This document shows, piece after piece, positions 63,487-64,000 of a stretch of 64,000 bases of DNA. The position numbers were made by a program, and so were the translations under genes. Within the stretch, counting starts at the first letter, position 1, and each line of letters starts with the position of its first letter. Origin of the DNA: Stanieria cyanosphaera PCC 7437 (GTDB lineage: Bacteria; Cyanobacteriota; Cyanobacteriia; Cyanobacteriales; Xenococcaceae); contig NC_019748.1 of the NCBI RefSeq assembly GCF_000317575.1, forward strand, positions 1,504,001 through 1,568,000, in the 5' to 3' direction. The notes below the pieces were generated by a model. The model did not search any database, was not told the DNA's origin, and saw nothing but the letters and a program-made list of their open reading frames with translations.

Positions 63487-64000
63487 ATGACTTTAACCAT
63501 TGATTTGTATGGCGATACTTTTGGCTATAGTTCTCAACAACTCGATCTAAAAAGTGTTAACGGAGCGGTCAACAAAAACAATCTAATTTTAACTTTTAAT
63601 TTTTTTAATTCTGTATCTCCAGCTTCTTATTATCAAGAAAACTCTGTCACTGGCACAATTTATTTAGATTTAGATCAAAATGTCAATACAGGTACACCAT
63701 TATATCCCAATGTAATTTTGCCTGATCAAGAACAAAAAATTTCTTTAGGGTATGAAGTTTCTCTCGATCTTTACAGCGAATCCTATCAACCTGGTTTAGT
63801 TAATCTAATCAATGAAAATTATTCAACTATTGGAAAAGTTCCGATTGTTTATGAAGAAAATTCCTTCCAAATTGAAATACCTTTAGCACTCTTAAAAGAT
63901 GATGGTGCATTAGACTATAGCGCAATAGTTGGTGGTAATTATGAATTAAGTGATTCGATTCCTAATCAAGGTGCAGGAGAAGTTTTATTAACAGAAACTG
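63487..64000 (+). CDS. N-terminal part of a probably extracellular protein (runs off the right edge)
   Basis: An ATG at 63487 opens a frame of 171 complete codons with no stop before the window ends. The text (MTLTIDLYGDTFGYSSQQLD; GTIYLDLDQNVNTGTPLYP; FQIEIPLALLKDDGALDYSA) is beta-rich, low in Cys and Lys, and rich in Asn/Asp/Tyr, like the leading domain of large cyanobacterial secreted proteins with calcium-binding or cadherin-like repeats. There is no signal peptide, so type I secretion is possible. What follows outside is unknown. Confidence 0.75.
   Translation, partial: MTLTIDLYGDTFGYSSQQLDLKSVNGAVNKNNLILTFNFFNSVSPASYYQENSVTGTIYLDLDQNVNTGTPLYPNVILPDQEQKISLGYEVSLDLYSESYQPGLVNLINENYSTIGKVPIVYEENSFQIEIPLALLKDDGALDYSAIVGGNYELSDSIPNQGAGEVLLTET

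Overview
The window is chromosomal DNA of an oxygenic cyanobacterium. It carries photosystem II psbD, the NDH-1 cluster ndhC-ndhK-ndhJ, geranylgeranyl reductase chlP and several small proteins of cyanobacteria-only type. The DNA is A+T rich and has well over thirty copies of the HIP1 octamer GCGATCGC. Nothing fixes the genus. A unicellular or baeocyte-forming lineage (Pleurocapsales/Chroococcales type) is my guess, because the genes that recall heterocyst formation (hetC, hetP, devBCA) also occur outside heterocyst formers.

Layout. 0-6 kb: a cut-off ORF, a GNAT acetyltransferase, hpnH (hopanoid side chain), a glycogen-debranching-type glucosidase and a GT4 glycosyltransferase, with dispersed palindromic repeats between them. 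6-12 kb: an ABC exporter, sdhC with a textbook Fur-type box upstream, an unusual membrane-anchored response regulator, glutathione peroxidase and a solitary psbD without psbC. 12-30 kb: mostly housekeeping (UPF0367 protein, ECF-type ATPase, NYN nuclease, argF, galE, valS, pyrD, anmK, a Ser/Thr kinase). Set into it, at 17.5-18.7 kb, is a single-gene fusion of a DarT-like ADP-ribosyltransferase and a DarG-like macrodomain.

30-37 kb: a minus-strand set tetR-devB-devC-(vapB-vapC)-devA, where a toxin-antitoxin pair sits inside a DevBCA exporter operon. Facing it is a second tetR followed by an SRPBCC gene. The 211-bp space between the two regulators holds two different pairs of repeated operator-like sites. 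37-43 kb: a hetC-like peptidase/ABC exporter, an HlyD-family adaptor and a hetP-family gene in one direction. 43-46 kb: a stress-type group (Dps, a glycine-zipper/ChaB protein, rubredoxin and three tandem CsbD genes).

46-64 kb: chlP; a CheB-type methylesterase after a structured leader; a UvrD-like helicase; a Phd-type antitoxin with a broken toxin; an amidase whose 3' end overlaps a protein with two CBM6 modules and a glycosidase-like domain; a CSP41-like epimerase; ndhCKJ; a coiled-coil protein; csaB; a phosphoesterase; and the start of a large, probably secreted protein that leaves the window. The most unusual items are the DarT-macrodomain fusion, the hetC-hlyD-hetP cluster, the interrupted dev operon, the membrane-tethered receiver protein and the Fur box at sdhC. 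No rRNA, tRNA, CRISPR array or intact insertion sequence was recognised.
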